Assembly (NCBI GenBank): GCA_900542595.1
Contig: UQOB01000016.1
Span: 1 to 22,234 of the forward strand
Length of the DNA stretch: 22,234 nt
Source of the DNA: an uncultured Mollicutes bacterium
GTDB taxonomy: Bacteria > Bacillota_I > Bacilli_A > RFN20 > CAG-826
Direction of reading: 5' to 3'
The first letter of the stretch is position 1. The number at the start of each line of letters is the position of its first letter. Below, one piece after another: positions 1-7,799 of this stretch. The notes under the pieces are model-generated. The model searched no databases. It saw only the letters and a program-made list of their open reading frames with translations, and was not told the DNA's origin. The position numbers were made by a program, and so were the translations under genes.

Positions 1-505
1 CGTCGACTTTCTTAATGTGTTCATCGACGACCTTTTGTACTTCATCTTCCACCCGATCCTTATAGTCATCGCTCATCGAATCGTCTTTCTTTAAGGTGTC
101 GAGGGTGTCGCGTCTGATATTTCTGATGGCAATCTTACATTCTTCCGCTAAAGATTTCGCTTGTTTGCTGATATCTTTTCTCACGTCTTCGGTGAGCGGC
201 GGAACAATGATTCTAATGCAGTCAGCTTCCACTTGCGGATTGAGACCGAGATTAGCCGCTTGAATCGCAGCCGCGATGGTCTTTAAATCTTCCCGGCTAT
301 AGGGTTTGATTAAGATTTGCCGGGGTTCCGGGCAGGTGATGGAGCTTAAAAGCGAAATATCCATCTTGTCCCCATAATAATCGCAGCTGATGCCGCTTAA
401 AACAGCGGGGTTAGCTCTCCCTGACCTCAGTTTCCCGAAAGCCGTGCCTAAGTTTTCGAGGCTCTTCTTCATCTTTTCCTGCGCTTCTTTAACTAATGCG
501 TCCAT
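1..505 (-). CDS. frr: Ribosome recycling factor, 3' end cut by window
   Basis: Ribosome recycling factor (RRF) splits post-termination ribosomes together with EF-G in the cytoplasm. The visible 168 residues start at ATG 505-503 and run to the window edge; RRF is usually about 185 residues, so roughly 17 C-terminal residues are missing. Family signatures are the N-terminal RSGRANPAVL stretch followed by a DYYG motif, the central IRIIVPPLTEDVRK motif and the later IRNIRRD motif. The start is supported by an AAGGAG Shine-Dalgarno lying over the pyrH stop codon. The gene follows pyrH after a 4-nt gap, the usual pyrH-frr pairing, so both are probably on one mRNA. Identification is firm; only the C-terminus cannot be checked. 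Confidence 0.96.
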   Translation of the reverse strand, partial: MDALVKEAQEKMKKSLENLGTAFGKLRSGRANPAVLSGISCDYYGDKMDISLLSSITCPEPRQILIKPYSREDLKTIAAAIQAANLGLNPQVEADCIRIIVPPLTEDVRKDISKQAKSLAEECKIAIRNIRRDTLDTLKKDDSMSDDYKDRVEDEVQKVVDEHIKKVD

Positions 506-509
506 ATGA

Positions 510-1232
510 CTACTCCTTCTTGATAACCGAACCGATCGGTTCACCATTTAGCACATTGAGCATACTCTCAAAGTTATCCATATTGAAGACATGAATCTTC
601 ACATCGCTATTTTTTAGCATAGCGACCGCGGTTAAGTCCATGACCTCTAAGTTCTTTTCCACCACTTCTTGGTAGGTAAGTTCTTTAATGAGAACGGCAT
701 CTTTATATTTATGCGGATCTTTATCATAGACCCCTTCGACGTCATTCTTACCCATCAAGATGGCTTCCGCTTTAATTTCGAGGGCTCTTAAGGTAGCGGT
801 GCTATCGGTGGTGAAGAAGGGGTTCCCCGTCCCACCCGCGAAGATGACGACCGTCTTATTTTGCATGTAGCTCAAGGCTTTCCGTCTGATATAAGGTTCA
901 CAGACCTGCGGAACATTGATGCTCGACATGACTCTAGTCGGAAGACCTTTTTCTTCAATTGCGCTCTGCAAAGCTAAGGCGTTGATGATGGTTCCGAGCA
1001 TACCCATGTAGTCACCGGTGGCTTGTTCGATGCCGACTTTCTCAGCAAGCTTTCCTCGCCAAATGTTTCCGGCTCCCACTACTAAGGCGACTTCCACTCC
1101 TCCATCGTGCGCTTTCTTAATCGCGCTGGCGATATTTAAAAGTTTCTTTTTATCGAGGATAGTTTTGTCATTTCCATCCGCTAAGGCTTCGCCGCTGACC
1201 TTGACGATAATTCTTTTATAAATCGGTTTCAT
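510..1232 (-). CDS. pyrH: UMP kinase (uridylate kinase)
   Basis: PyrH phosphorylates UMP to UDP with ATP in the cytoplasm, at the entry to UTP and CTP synthesis. The protein has 240 residues, normal for bacterial UMP kinases. It opens with KRIIVKVSGEAL (6-17), has the phosphate-binding loop as VVGAGN (51-56; most relatives have GGGN), GDYMGMLGT near 73-81, FTTDST at 140-145, and MGKNDVEGVYDKDP at 159-172, where many relatives carry KATKVDGVY-type sequence. The start fits the family, yet no Shine-Dalgarno lies upstream. Instead a TATAAT hexamer ends 8 nt before ATG, suggesting a leaderless or near-leaderless message. A terminator after tsf separates it from rpsB-tsf, so pyrH-frr probably forms its own transcription unit. 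Confidence 0.97.
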   Translation of the reverse strand: MKPIYKRIIVKVSGEALADGNDKTILDKKKLLNIASAIKKAHDGGVEVALVVGAGNIWRGKLAEKVGIEQATGDYMGMLGTIINALALQSAIEEKGLPTRVMSSINVPQVCEPYIRRKALSYMQNKTVVIFAGGTGNPFFTTDSTATLRALEIKAEAILMGKNDVEGVYDKDPHKYKDAVLIKELTYQEVVEKNLEVMDLTAVAMLKNSDVKIHVFNMDNFESMLNVLNGEPIGSVIKKE

Positions 1233-1240
1233 TTATCGAT

Positions 1241-1246
1241 ATTATA
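1241..1246 (-). promoter_or_regulatory. Candidate pyrH -10 box adjacent to the start codon
   Basis: On the minus strand a perfect TATAAT lies directly after the T-tract of the tsf terminator, and 8 nt separate it from the pyrH ATG. Usual geometry puts transcription start at about 1234, giving a leader of 0-2 nt. No convincing -35 is visible at 16-18 nt spacing, because that position falls inside the terminator stem. Support is therefore the -10 sequence, its spacing, and the lack of any SD for pyrH. Confidence 0.5.
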
Positions 1247-1270
1247 CAAAAAAGCGCACGATTGTGCGCT
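1247..1270 (-). terminator. Intrinsic terminator after tsf
   Basis: On the minus strand AGCGCAC, loop AATC, GTGCGCT forms a perfect 7-bp GC-rich hairpin, followed at once by a run of T. It sits 7 nt beyond the tsf stop and ends the rpsB-tsf unit before pyrH. Confidence 0.88.
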
Positions 1271-1277
1271 AGTTTGT

Positions 1278-2114
1278 TTAATCCTCAGGATTTTCTTTCT
1301 TTTCGATGCCTTCACCAACTTGGTAACGGACGAATTTAAGGACTTCGTTGCCTTTTTCCTTTAAGAGATCACCGACGGTCTTGCTGGGATCGAGGAGGAA
1401 ATCTTGAAGGAGTAAGCAGGAGCCAGATAAGGCCTTGTCGACCTTCTTTTCGACGATGGTCGCCCGAACTTTTTCGGGTTTATCGGCGATTCTCGGATCG
1501 GCTTCCGCAATCGTTCTTTCCCGGGCTCTATCTTCTTCCGGAACATCGGCTAAGGAGATATAGATTGGATTATTAGCGGTGATGTGCATGGCGATTTGAT
1601 TGCCTAATTCATCGTCTTTCTTCTTTAAGAGGACGAGACAGCTGATCTTGCCACCCATGTGGATATAGCTTCCGAAGCCTTCACCATCTTTTAAGGTCAT
1701 GATGGTGTAACGTCTTAAGTCGAGCTTTTCCCCGACCGCAATCGAAGCATCAGCGAAGAGCTTTTCGGTCTTCGCCTTCGCATCTTCAAGAGAATTGATT
1801 TCTTCATGCATAAGAGTGTGCATGACGCCATCCACTAAAGCGTGGAATTTATCGCTGGCGCTGACGAAGTCGGTTTCGCAGTTGATTTCGGCGATGGCGG
1901 CTTTTCCACATTTATCGCAGACAACAACTTTCGATAAGCCTTCCGCGGCGGTTCTCCCGCTCCGTTTGGCGGCTTTCGCGATGCCTTTTTCTCTGAGCCA
2001 GTCGATGGATTTTTCGATATCGAGGTCGTTTTCTTGTAAAGCGTGTTTACAATCCATCATCCCCGCTCCGGTTCTTTCCCGGAGAGTTTGAATAAGTTCA
2101 ATTAAACTTGCCAT
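1278..2114 (-). CDS. tsf: Elongation factor Ts
   Basis: EF-Ts is the nucleotide exchange factor that recycles EF-Tu-GDP to EF-Tu-GTP in the cytoplasm. The 278 residues begin with the UBA-like domain (1-55) with the conserved RTGAGMMDCKHAL segment, followed by RTAAEGL and the EF-Tu contact motif NCETDFV (78-84). The C-terminal half includes the HITANNP region typical of the dimerisation domain. An unusual CDKCG (66-70) precedes the ETDFV motif where relatives usually have a short non-cysteine loop. ATG overlaps the rpsB stop as TAATG and is preceded by a strong AGGAGG, so translation is probably coupled to rpsB. A hairpin terminator follows. Identity is secure. Confidence 0.97.
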   Translation of the reverse strand: MASLIELIQTLRERTGAGMMDCKHALQENDLDIEKSIDWLREKGIAKAAKRSGRTAAEGLSKVVVCDKCGKAAIAEINCETDFVSASDKFHALVDGVMHTLMHEEINSLEDAKAKTEKLFADASIAVGEKLDLRRYTIMTLKDGEGFGSYIHMGGKISCLVLLKKKDDELGNQIAMHITANNPIYISLADVPEEDRARERTIAEADPRIADKPEKVRATIVEKKVDKALSGSCLLLQDFLLDPSKTVGDLLKEKGNEVLKFVRYQVGEGIEKKENPED

Positions 2115-3193
2115 TAGGCTTTAACCTCCTCTTTGCCGGCTTCTTCCGCTTTGACTTCGGCCTTTTCAGCGGGTTTTTCTTCCGCTTTTTGGGCGTTCTT
2201 CTTCGCGAAGCGAGCCGCTCTTTCTTGTTGCATCTTTAAATAACGTTCTTCCCGTTCTTTTCTTTGCGCCCGGATGGCCGCTTTTCTTTGCTCATTAGCG
2301 ATATCAGCAGCTTTAACCGCATCGGGCATCGTCGCGTCTTCGCCTTCTAACGGAATGTAAGAATAAACCGGGAGTCCGCCTTTTCCTTCACAGACTGCAT
2401 CGGCCATGAGTCCAATCATTAAGCGGATAGCCGCTTGTCCATCGTTATTGCTGGGAAGCGGATAGGTGATGAGATCGGGATCATCAGAGGTGTCGCAGAT
2501 CGCGAAGACCGGGATGTTGAGTTTTCTCGCTTCGCTGACCGCGTTATGTTCAAGGGAAGGATCAGCGACCACTAAGGCCTGCGGAAGTCTCCGCATTTCT
2601 TTAATGCCTTCGAGGTTCTTGGAAAGTTTTTCCATTTCCTTCTTCTTGGCAGCGATTTCTTTCTTGGGGAGTTTTTCAAGAGAGCCATCTTCGGCCATCG
2701 CTTGAAGTTCCTTTAAGTATTTGGTCCGGCTGAGAATCGTCCGGAAGTTGGTTAAGGTACCACCGAGCCACCGATTGGTGATGTAGAAGGAACCACTTCT
2801 GGTCGCTTCGTCGATGATGATTTGTTGGGCAGCGGGTTTGGTTCCGACAAAGAGGACTTTTCCACCATCTTTGACGATGTCCCGGAGCTTTTCATAGGCC
2901 ACTTTGACGAGTTCCGCCGTTTTGATTAAATCGATGAGATAGATGTTGTTTCTCGCCCCATAGATGTACTTGGCCATCTTCGGGTTCCATCTTCTGGTTT
3001 GATGTCCGAAATGAACACCAGCTTCTAAGAGCTTTCTGACAGTGACAACCGGGGCGTTCGGATCATGGATCACTTCCGCCATAGCGGCCGCATCAGCCTG
3101 AGCAGCAGTTTCAACTTTGGTTTCCACTTTTTCTTCCGAGGGGGTAACCGTTTCCTCAATCATTTTTTCGTCACTCATTTTTGTGACCTCCAT
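2114..3193 (-). CDS. rpsB: 30S ribosomal protein S2 with long termini
   Basis: S2 is a late-assembling protein of the 30S subunit, needed for S1 docking in organisms that have S1. The conserved core spans about residues 49-270, including LLEAGVHFGHQTRRWNPKM (55-73), FVGTKP (115-120), FYITNRWLGGTLTNF (136-150) and ICDTSDDPD (232-240). The 359-residue product exceeds the usual 230-260: an acidic N-terminal tail of about 48 residues and a charged Ala/Glu/Lys tail of about 85 flank the core. Two starts are possible. ATG 3193 has GGGGAGG 9 nt upstream. Met6 at 3178 has its own GGAGGT about 8 nt upstream and would give 354 residues. The gene leads the rpsB-tsf unit and follows a structured leader. 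Confidence 0.97.
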   Translation of the reverse strand: MEVTKMSDEKMIEETVTPSEEKVETKVETAAQADAAAMAEVIHDPNAPVVTVRKLLEAGVHFGHQTRRWNPKMAKYIYGARNNIYLIDLIKTAELVKVAYEKLRDIVKDGGKVLFVGTKPAAQQIIIDEATRSGSFYITNRWLGGTLTNFRTILSRTKYLKELQAMAEDGSLEKLPKKEIAAKKKEMEKLSKNLEGIKEMRRLPQALVVADPSLEHNAVSEARKLNIPVFAICDTSDDPDLITYPLPSNNDGQAAIRLMIGLMADAVCEGKGGLPVYSYIPLEGEDATMPDAVKAADIANEQRKAAIRAQRKEREERYLKMQQERAARFAKKNAQKAEEKPAEKAEVKAEEAGKEEVKA

Positions 3194-3221
3194 TCGTTTA
3201 AGCCTCCCCTATTTCTAAGAG

Positions 3222-3309
3222 ACGCCACTCAAACGCTTTTTAAGCTATTGCGCCCGTTTGAGAACTCGGCGTTCAATCCATAGGGTGTGTATAAGCCTTT
3301 TTCAGGCCG
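3222..3309 (-). promoter_or_regulatory. Structured rpsB 5' leader, possible S2 autoregulatory RNA
   Basis: The 210 bp between xerC and rpsB hold a foldable leader. On the minus strand GCCT-GAAAA-AGGC (plus coordinates 3295-3307) forms a short first hairpin. A second element has an 8-bp helix CTCAAACG/CGTTTGAG (3255-3262 with 3228-3235) nested inside a 5-bp helix ACGCC/GGCGT (3268-3272 with 3222-3226). The SD GGGGAGG lies 12 nt downstream. Autoregulatory rpsB leaders are known in some bacteria; assigning this one to S2 binding is inference from position and structure. Confidence 0.5.
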
Positions 3310-3315
3310 ACAAAA

Positions 3316-3321
3316 ATGATA
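3316..3321 (-). promoter_or_regulatory. Weak candidate rpsB -10 box
   Basis: TATCAT on the minus strand would place transcription start near 3309, just before the first leader hairpin. The corresponding -35 position reads TTTTAA, a poor match, so the promoter is tentative. A TTCTTCTT/AAGAAGAA inverted repeat (3333-3350) overlaps the spacer and -35 area. Confidence 0.3.
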
Positions 3322-3403
3322 CTCTAGTTTTCTTCTTCTTAAAAGAAGAAACGCTTCACGGAAATAAGTAAAATATCAAGAAATCGTAATATCCCTTTAA
3401 AAC

Positions 3404-4321
3404 TCAATTATTTTCTTTCTTTTCCGTGTGAGGAAAATGTTTATCATATTCGTCTTTTAGTTTCTTCACCCCGACATGAGTGTATATCTGGGTAGTGTTT
3501 AATGACGAATGCCCTAATAACTCTTGAATCATTCTTAAATCCATCCCCTGATTTAAAAGATGGGTAGCAAAAGTGTGCCGTAACTCGTGAGGATAGAGGC
3601 CTAAAGTTAGACCCGTCTTCACTTCTACACTCTTCAGAATCTTTTCTAAACCTCTGACCGTTAAGGGCTTTCCCCGGTAATTTAAGAAAAATACCGCGGT
3701 CCCGTAGCCTTGCTTAACGTCCTTTAAAAGTAAGGGCCTGAGGCTTTTAAAATACTTCTGCATCGCCTCGCTTGTTTCTTCAAGAAAGGGGACGATTCTC
3801 ACCTTTCTCCCCTTCCCTTTCACTCTTAAAATTCGCTTATTAAAGTCGATATCCTGAAGCTTAAGAGAAACCAGTTCTTGGGCCCGTAAGCCAGTGGAAA
3901 ATAATAAACTTATTATCGCGTTATCTCTAACTGACAAGGCATCCACTCTTTTGTTCTCTTCTTTAAGCAAAAGATCCGTTTCTTTATCGGTCAAAACATT
4001 GGGTAATTTTCTTATTCTTTTTGGGCCTTTAATCGACCGAAAATAGTTCACTTTCGTATAACCATTGGTCACTAAATAATCATAGAAACCTCTTAAAGAT
4101 GATAAGTTTCTTTGAATGCTTTTATTCGATAAATTCTTCTTGTAGAGATAAGCGAGGTAACCCCTTAAGGAATTCTTATCAATCTCATCATAAAGTTCAT
4201 CTTTGCTCGCTAAATACGAAAAGAAATCATCGATATCCCTCTGATAGTTTTTAACTGTCAAAGAAGAATATTGTTTTTGGTAAGACAAGAAATCTAAGTA
4301 TTCTTTTTCAACCTTATTCAT
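3404..4321 (-). CDS. xerC: Tyrosine recombinase XerC/CodV
   Basis: This site-specific recombinase resolves chromosome dimers at dif with its XerD partner. The 305-residue length is normal. The N-terminal SAM-like core-binding domain covers about 1-90 and the catalytic domain about 107-300. The catalytic set is complete: Arg146 in STGLRAQEL, Lys170 in VKGKG, His245 and Arg248 in HELRH, His271 in LGHSS, and nucleophile Tyr280 in TQIYTH. The start overlaps the trmFO end by 8 nt with no clear SD, implying translational coupling. The topA-trmFO-xerC order matches topA-trmFO-codV of Bacillus, favouring XerC over XerD. In Bacillus hslVU-codY follow; here rpsB comes next. Confidence 0.93.
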   Translation of the reverse strand: MNKVEKEYLDFLSYQKQYSSLTVKNYQRDIDDFFSYLASKDELYDEIDKNSLRGYLAYLYKKNLSNKSIQRNLSSLRGFYDYLVTNGYTKVNYFRSIKGPKRIRKLPNVLTDKETDLLLKEENKRVDALSVRDNAIISLLFSTGLRAQELVSLKLQDIDFNKRILRVKGKGRKVRIVPFLEETSEAMQKYFKSLRPLLLKDVKQGYGTAVFFLNYRGKPLTVRGLEKILKSVEVKTGLTLGLYPHELRHTFATHLLNQGMDLRMIQELLGHSSLNTTQIYTHVGVKKLKDEYDKHFPHTEKKENN

Positions 4322-5594
4322 CCAGCATCATTTTATAGCGGGATACACTATCTTTCGAGCGCTGGATGGCAAGTTCTCGTTCTTTCTTTTTGGCGTGCAA
4401 GAGTTCCCATGTCGCATTCATCGGGCTAAAGGTATCGGGATTTGCATGGGTCACGTAGAAAGCTAACGCCCCTAAAATCGTATCGATTGGGAAAAGTTTT
4501 AACTCTTTCCCTTGTAATTTTTGGTCAAGATATATGGCTGTTAGAAGACCGGATGCCGCACTTTCGACGTAACCTTCCACGCCGGTAATCTGGCCGGCAA
4601 GGTAGAGCTTCGGATAGCTTTTAAATGAGAAATCTTCATTGAGAATGCGGCTACTTTTAAAGAAAGCGTTCCGGTGCATGAGACCATAACGGACAAATTC
4701 CGCGTTTTCTAAACCGGGGATTAAACGGAAGACTTCCTTTTGCGCGGGATAAGTGAGATTAGTTTGAAAACCCACGAGATTATAAACATCCCCGAATAAG
4801 TCATCTTGCCGGAGCTGAGCAACCGCGAAAGGGGTCCGTTCATTTTCATTCCGTCTTAAACCGAAGGGTTTTAAGGGCCCGTAACGGAGGGTTTCTCTCC
4901 CGCGTTCCGCCATGATTTCCACCGGTAAACAACCTTCAAAATATTGGGTGTCAAAACTATGGAGAGTGGCTCTTTCAGCCTTTAGCAAAGTGTCGACAAA
5001 GGTGAAATATTCTTCTTTGTTAAAAGGACAATTGATATAGGCATCATCATCTTGATCGAAACGGGATTTGTAATAGGCGATATTAAAATTGATGGAATCT
5101 TTCTTGATTAAAGGAGCGCTGGCATCGAAGAAACTGAGATTATTTTCTCCCGTGATGTCATTTAAAGTTTTAAGTAACGTAGGCGAAGTTAAAGGCCCGG
5201 TCGCGATAATCGTCGGTCCTTCTAAAAGACCCGTAACTTCTTCCCTTTTAATGGTTAAATTGGTAAAAGATTTGAGTTTATTTGTGATGTATTCGGCGAA
5301 CTTTTGCCGGTCAACAGCGAGCGCTTGTCCGGCTGGGACTTCGCTATTTGTGGCGGCTTCCACTAAGAGACTTCCAAAGGCTTTCATCTCTTCTTTTAAA
5401 AGCCCGCAGGCATTGGTTAAAAGCTTGCTTTTTAATGAGCTACTACAGACTAATTCACCGAATAAATCGGTCTCGTGAGCGTTATCTTGATAACTCGGCC
5501 GCGCTTCAAAAAGAGTGACTTCGTGCCCTTTCTTTAAGAGATAATAAGCGGCTTCGCTTCCGGCGAGACCACCCCCAATGATATTAATTTTCAT
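4314..5594 (-). CDS. trmFO: Folate/FAD-dependent tRNA m5U54 methyltransferase
   Basis: TrmFO makes 5-methyluridine at position 54 of the tRNA T-loop, using methylenetetrahydrofolate as carbon donor and reduced FAD. The 426-residue protein starts with the dinucleotide-binding IIGGGLAGSEAA (5-16) and a downstream acidic FEARP. It has ELVCSSSLKS with Cys50, and FEGCLPVEIMAERGRETL with Cys222. These two cysteines align in context with the catalytic pair (Cys53/Cys226) described for the B. subtilis enzyme. The C-terminal YLAGQITGVEGYVESAA motif completes the FAD fold. The start lies inside the topA 3' end (11-nt overlap) without a strong SD, so it probably depends on topA translation. Confidence 0.97.
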   Translation of the reverse strand: MKINIIGGGLAGSEAAYYLLKKGHEVTLFEARPSYQDNAHETDLFGELVCSSSLKSKLLTNACGLLKEEMKAFGSLLVEAATNSEVPAGQALAVDRQKFAEYITNKLKSFTNLTIKREEVTGLLEGPTIIATGPLTSPTLLKTLNDITGENNLSFFDASAPLIKKDSINFNIAYYKSRFDQDDDAYINCPFNKEEYFTFVDTLLKAERATLHSFDTQYFEGCLPVEIMAERGRETLRYGPLKPFGLRRNENERTPFAVAQLRQDDLFGDVYNLVGFQTNLTYPAQKEVFRLIPGLENAEFVRYGLMHRNAFFKSSRILNEDFSFKSYPKLYLAGQITGVEGYVESAASGLLTAIYLDQKLQGKELKLFPIDTILGALAFYVTHANPDTFSPMNATWELLHAKKKERELAIQRSKDSVSRYKMMLDE

Positions 5595-7704
5595 CTTTCT
5601 TTTTATCGTCCTTCAGCCATTCATGATAACGGCATTTTGGGAAATTGGTACAGCCTAAGAAATCGGCTTTCTTTCCGTGACGAAGGACGAGGTGCCCGTC
5701 TTTACAAGAGGGGCAAGGTTTAACATAGTCTTTTTCGGTGTAAACTTTCTTTTCTTTGTGTTCATTGCCTTCGATATAGCGGCAAGTTGGGTAGGCGCTG
5801 CAAGCGACGAAAGTTTGACCTTTCTTATTCACCCGTTTCACTAAGGGGGAACCGCATAAAGGACAATTCTTACCGGTATATTCCACCGGGGTTTCTTCTT
5901 TCTTGATGTAGGTGCATTTTGGATAAGCCGAACAACCGATAAAGGTCTTACCGTACCGGTTCTTTCTCTTAACTAAGGGGGAACCGCAGACGGGACACAT
6001 TTCCCCGGTCTCTTCTAACGGATCTTTATACATCTTTTGAGAAACCTCGTTAAATTTCTCGATGAACGGATAATAGAATTCCTTCATCGCTTGGACTCGG
6101 TCTTCTTTTCCCTCTTCGATTTCATCGAGCTTTGTTTCCATCTGAGCCGTATATTCCGTGGAGACGATTTCTGGGAAATACTTGGTCAAAACAATGGTGG
6201 TTTTAGTTCCACTTTCAGTGGGAGTTAAGATACCCTTATCGCTCTTGACGTATTTTCTGGCGATTAAGGTTCTGATCGTTGAGGCGTAAGTCGAAGGACG
6301 ACCAATCCCCTTCTCTTCCATGAGTTTAACGACTTTTGCTTCGCTATATCTCGCCGGAGCTTTCGTAAACTTTTGTTCGAGATGCGGCTCTTTCACATCA
6401 TAGCTTTCCCGTTCTTTTAAATCAGGAAGAATAGTATCGTTTTCTTCTTCCTCCCGGTAAATTTTTTCATATCCCGGGAAGGTGGTCTTGGTTCCCACCA
6501 CTTTAAAAGTTAAACCATTGCTATCGAATAAGGCGGTCGTTGATTCATAGATTTTATCGCTCATGAGAGAGGCGATAGCCCGGTTATAAATCAAAGTGTA
6601 TAAGCGGTAACTATTGTAATCCAGATATGGCTTGACCGCTTCCGGCGTTCTTTCGACGCTGGTGGGTCTAATGGCTTCGTGAGCATCCTGAATTCTGCCT
6701 TTTCTTCCCCGGACAGTGTTACTTCCTAAATAGGCGGGGCCAAAGGTAGATTTAATATATGGGGCCGCTTGGTGGTTGTAGAATTCATCGCTGATCCGAG
6801 TACTATCTGTTCTCATGTAGGTGATTAAACCGACTTGTTCCCCTTTAATCGCGACCCCTTCATATAACTGCTGGGCCAGAGCTTGCGTAACAGAAGTCGA
6901 GAATCTAAAGCGATTGAAAGCTTCTTGTTGCATGGTGGAAGTTGTAAAAGCGGGCCGGCTGGCTTGCTTTTTCGTCACTGTGCTTAAGGAAACCAAGGTT
7001 AAAGCCTTTCCAATACGATTGATAATCGCTTTCGCTTCTTCTTCACTCTTGATAGAAGGATTCTTTCCATCCACCTTATCGAGCTGGAGGGTTAAGACTT
7101 TATCACCCACTAAGATATCAACAGTGATAACCCAGTATTCTTCCGGTACGAAGGCTTTAATTTCTTCATCGTTATCGACGATCATCTTCAGGGCAACACT
7201 TTGAACACGGCCCGCGGAAGGACTATTGATCTTTTTATTGAGTAAAGCTGAAAGTTTAAAACCGATGATTCGGTCATACATCCGTCTCGTCTCTTGGGCG
7301 TTCACGAGATTCATATCGATGACGCCAGGATGGGTGATAGCTTCTTCAATCGCGGGTTTCGTGATTTCATGGAACTGCAGCCGTTTCGTGGTCGGAATAT
7401 CGAGATTAAGGGCTTTCGCTAAGTGGTAACTGATCGCTTCCCCTTCGCGGTCAGGGTCGGTAGCGAGAATCACTTCATCAGCTTTTTTCGTTAATTTCTT
7501 TAATTCATTGACGACCTTTTCTTTTCCTTCAACGATGACAAAGTCAGGTTTAAAGTCGCGCTCAATATCGATTCCTAATCCCCCTTTTCCATGGGTGGAT
7601 AAATCGCAAATGTGCCCGAGCGAGGCTTTAACTAAATAATCCGGCCCTAAATAGTGGCCGATAGTTTCACATTTCTTAGGAGATTCAACGATGACGAGTT
7701 TCAT
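5584..7704 (-). CDS. topA: DNA topoisomerase I, three zinc-ribbon repeats
   Basis: Type IA topoisomerase that relaxes negative supercoils by single-strand passage, countering gyrase. The 706-residue protein has an N-terminal Toprim domain with Glu7 in VESPK and the acidic DPDREGE (83-89). The active-site Tyr296 is in GLITYMRTDSTR. Three Cys4 zinc-ribbon repeats at the C-terminus begin near 570, 614 and 664, each CPxC followed by GCSAYPKC-like ends. ATG 7704 has AAGGAA upstream, and a good sigma-A-type promoter lies immediately before it, so it heads the topA-trmFO-xerC unit. The promoter is close enough that the SD may fall at or before the predicted transcription start. Confidence 0.98.
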   Translation of the reverse strand: MKLVIVESPKKCETIGHYLGPDYLVKASLGHICDLSTHGKGGLGIDIERDFKPDFVIVEGKEKVVNELKKLTKKADEVILATDPDREGEAISYHLAKALNLDIPTTKRLQFHEITKPAIEEAITHPGVIDMNLVNAQETRRMYDRIIGFKLSALLNKKINSPSAGRVQSVALKMIVDNDEEIKAFVPEEYWVITVDILVGDKVLTLQLDKVDGKNPSIKSEEEAKAIINRIGKALTLVSLSTVTKKQASRPAFTTSTMQQEAFNRFRFSTSVTQALAQQLYEGVAIKGEQVGLITYMRTDSTRISDEFYNHQAAPYIKSTFGPAYLGSNTVRGRKGRIQDAHEAIRPTSVERTPEAVKPYLDYNSYRLYTLIYNRAIASLMSDKIYESTTALFDSNGLTFKVVGTKTTFPGYEKIYREEEENDTILPDLKERESYDVKEPHLEQKFTKAPARYSEAKVVKLMEEKGIGRPSTYASTIRTLIARKYVKSDKGILTPTESGTKTTIVLTKYFPEIVSTEYTAQMETKLDEIEEGKEDRVQAMKEFYYPFIEKFNEVSQKMYKDPLEETGEMCPVCGSPLVKRKNRYGKTFIGCSAYPKCTYIKKEETPVEYTGKNCPLCGSPLVKRVNKKGQTFVACSAYPTCRYIEGNEHKEKKVYTEKDYVKPCPSCKDGHLVLRHGKKADFLGCTNFPKCRYHEWLKDDKKKDEN

Positions 7705-7715
7705 AACGTTCCTTG

Positions 7716-7744
7716 AATATAGAAAAGTTAAAATGAGGTGTCAA
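7716..7744 (-). promoter_or_regulatory. topA sigma-A-type promoter
   Basis: On the minus strand a consensus TTGACA (7739-7744), a 17-nt spacer and TATATT (7716-7721) form a strong candidate promoter. Predicted transcription start is near 7709, only about 5 nt before the ATG. Confidence 0.8.
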
Positions 7745-7770
7745 TAAAAGGTTTCTCTCCTACATCCTAT

Positions 7771-7791
7771 ATAAATAAATAGTTTATTTAT
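7771..7791. repeat. Perfect A/T-only inverted repeat upstream of topA promoter
   Basis: ATAAATAAA (7771-7779) and TTTATTTAT (7783-7791) are perfect reverse complements around a TAG triplet. The palindrome lies 27 bp upstream of the topA -35, just after the dprA stop. It lacks a following T-tract on the minus strand, so it is a poor dprA terminator. An AT-rich upstream element or supercoil-sensitive site is possible. Confidence 0.55.
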
Positions 7792-7799
7792 AAAATTTT

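Noticed and set aside
3333..3350. TTCTTCTT/AAGAAGAA inverted repeat as xerC terminator
   Set aside because: No T-tract follows on the minus strand and the stem has few GC pairs, so termination is not supported.
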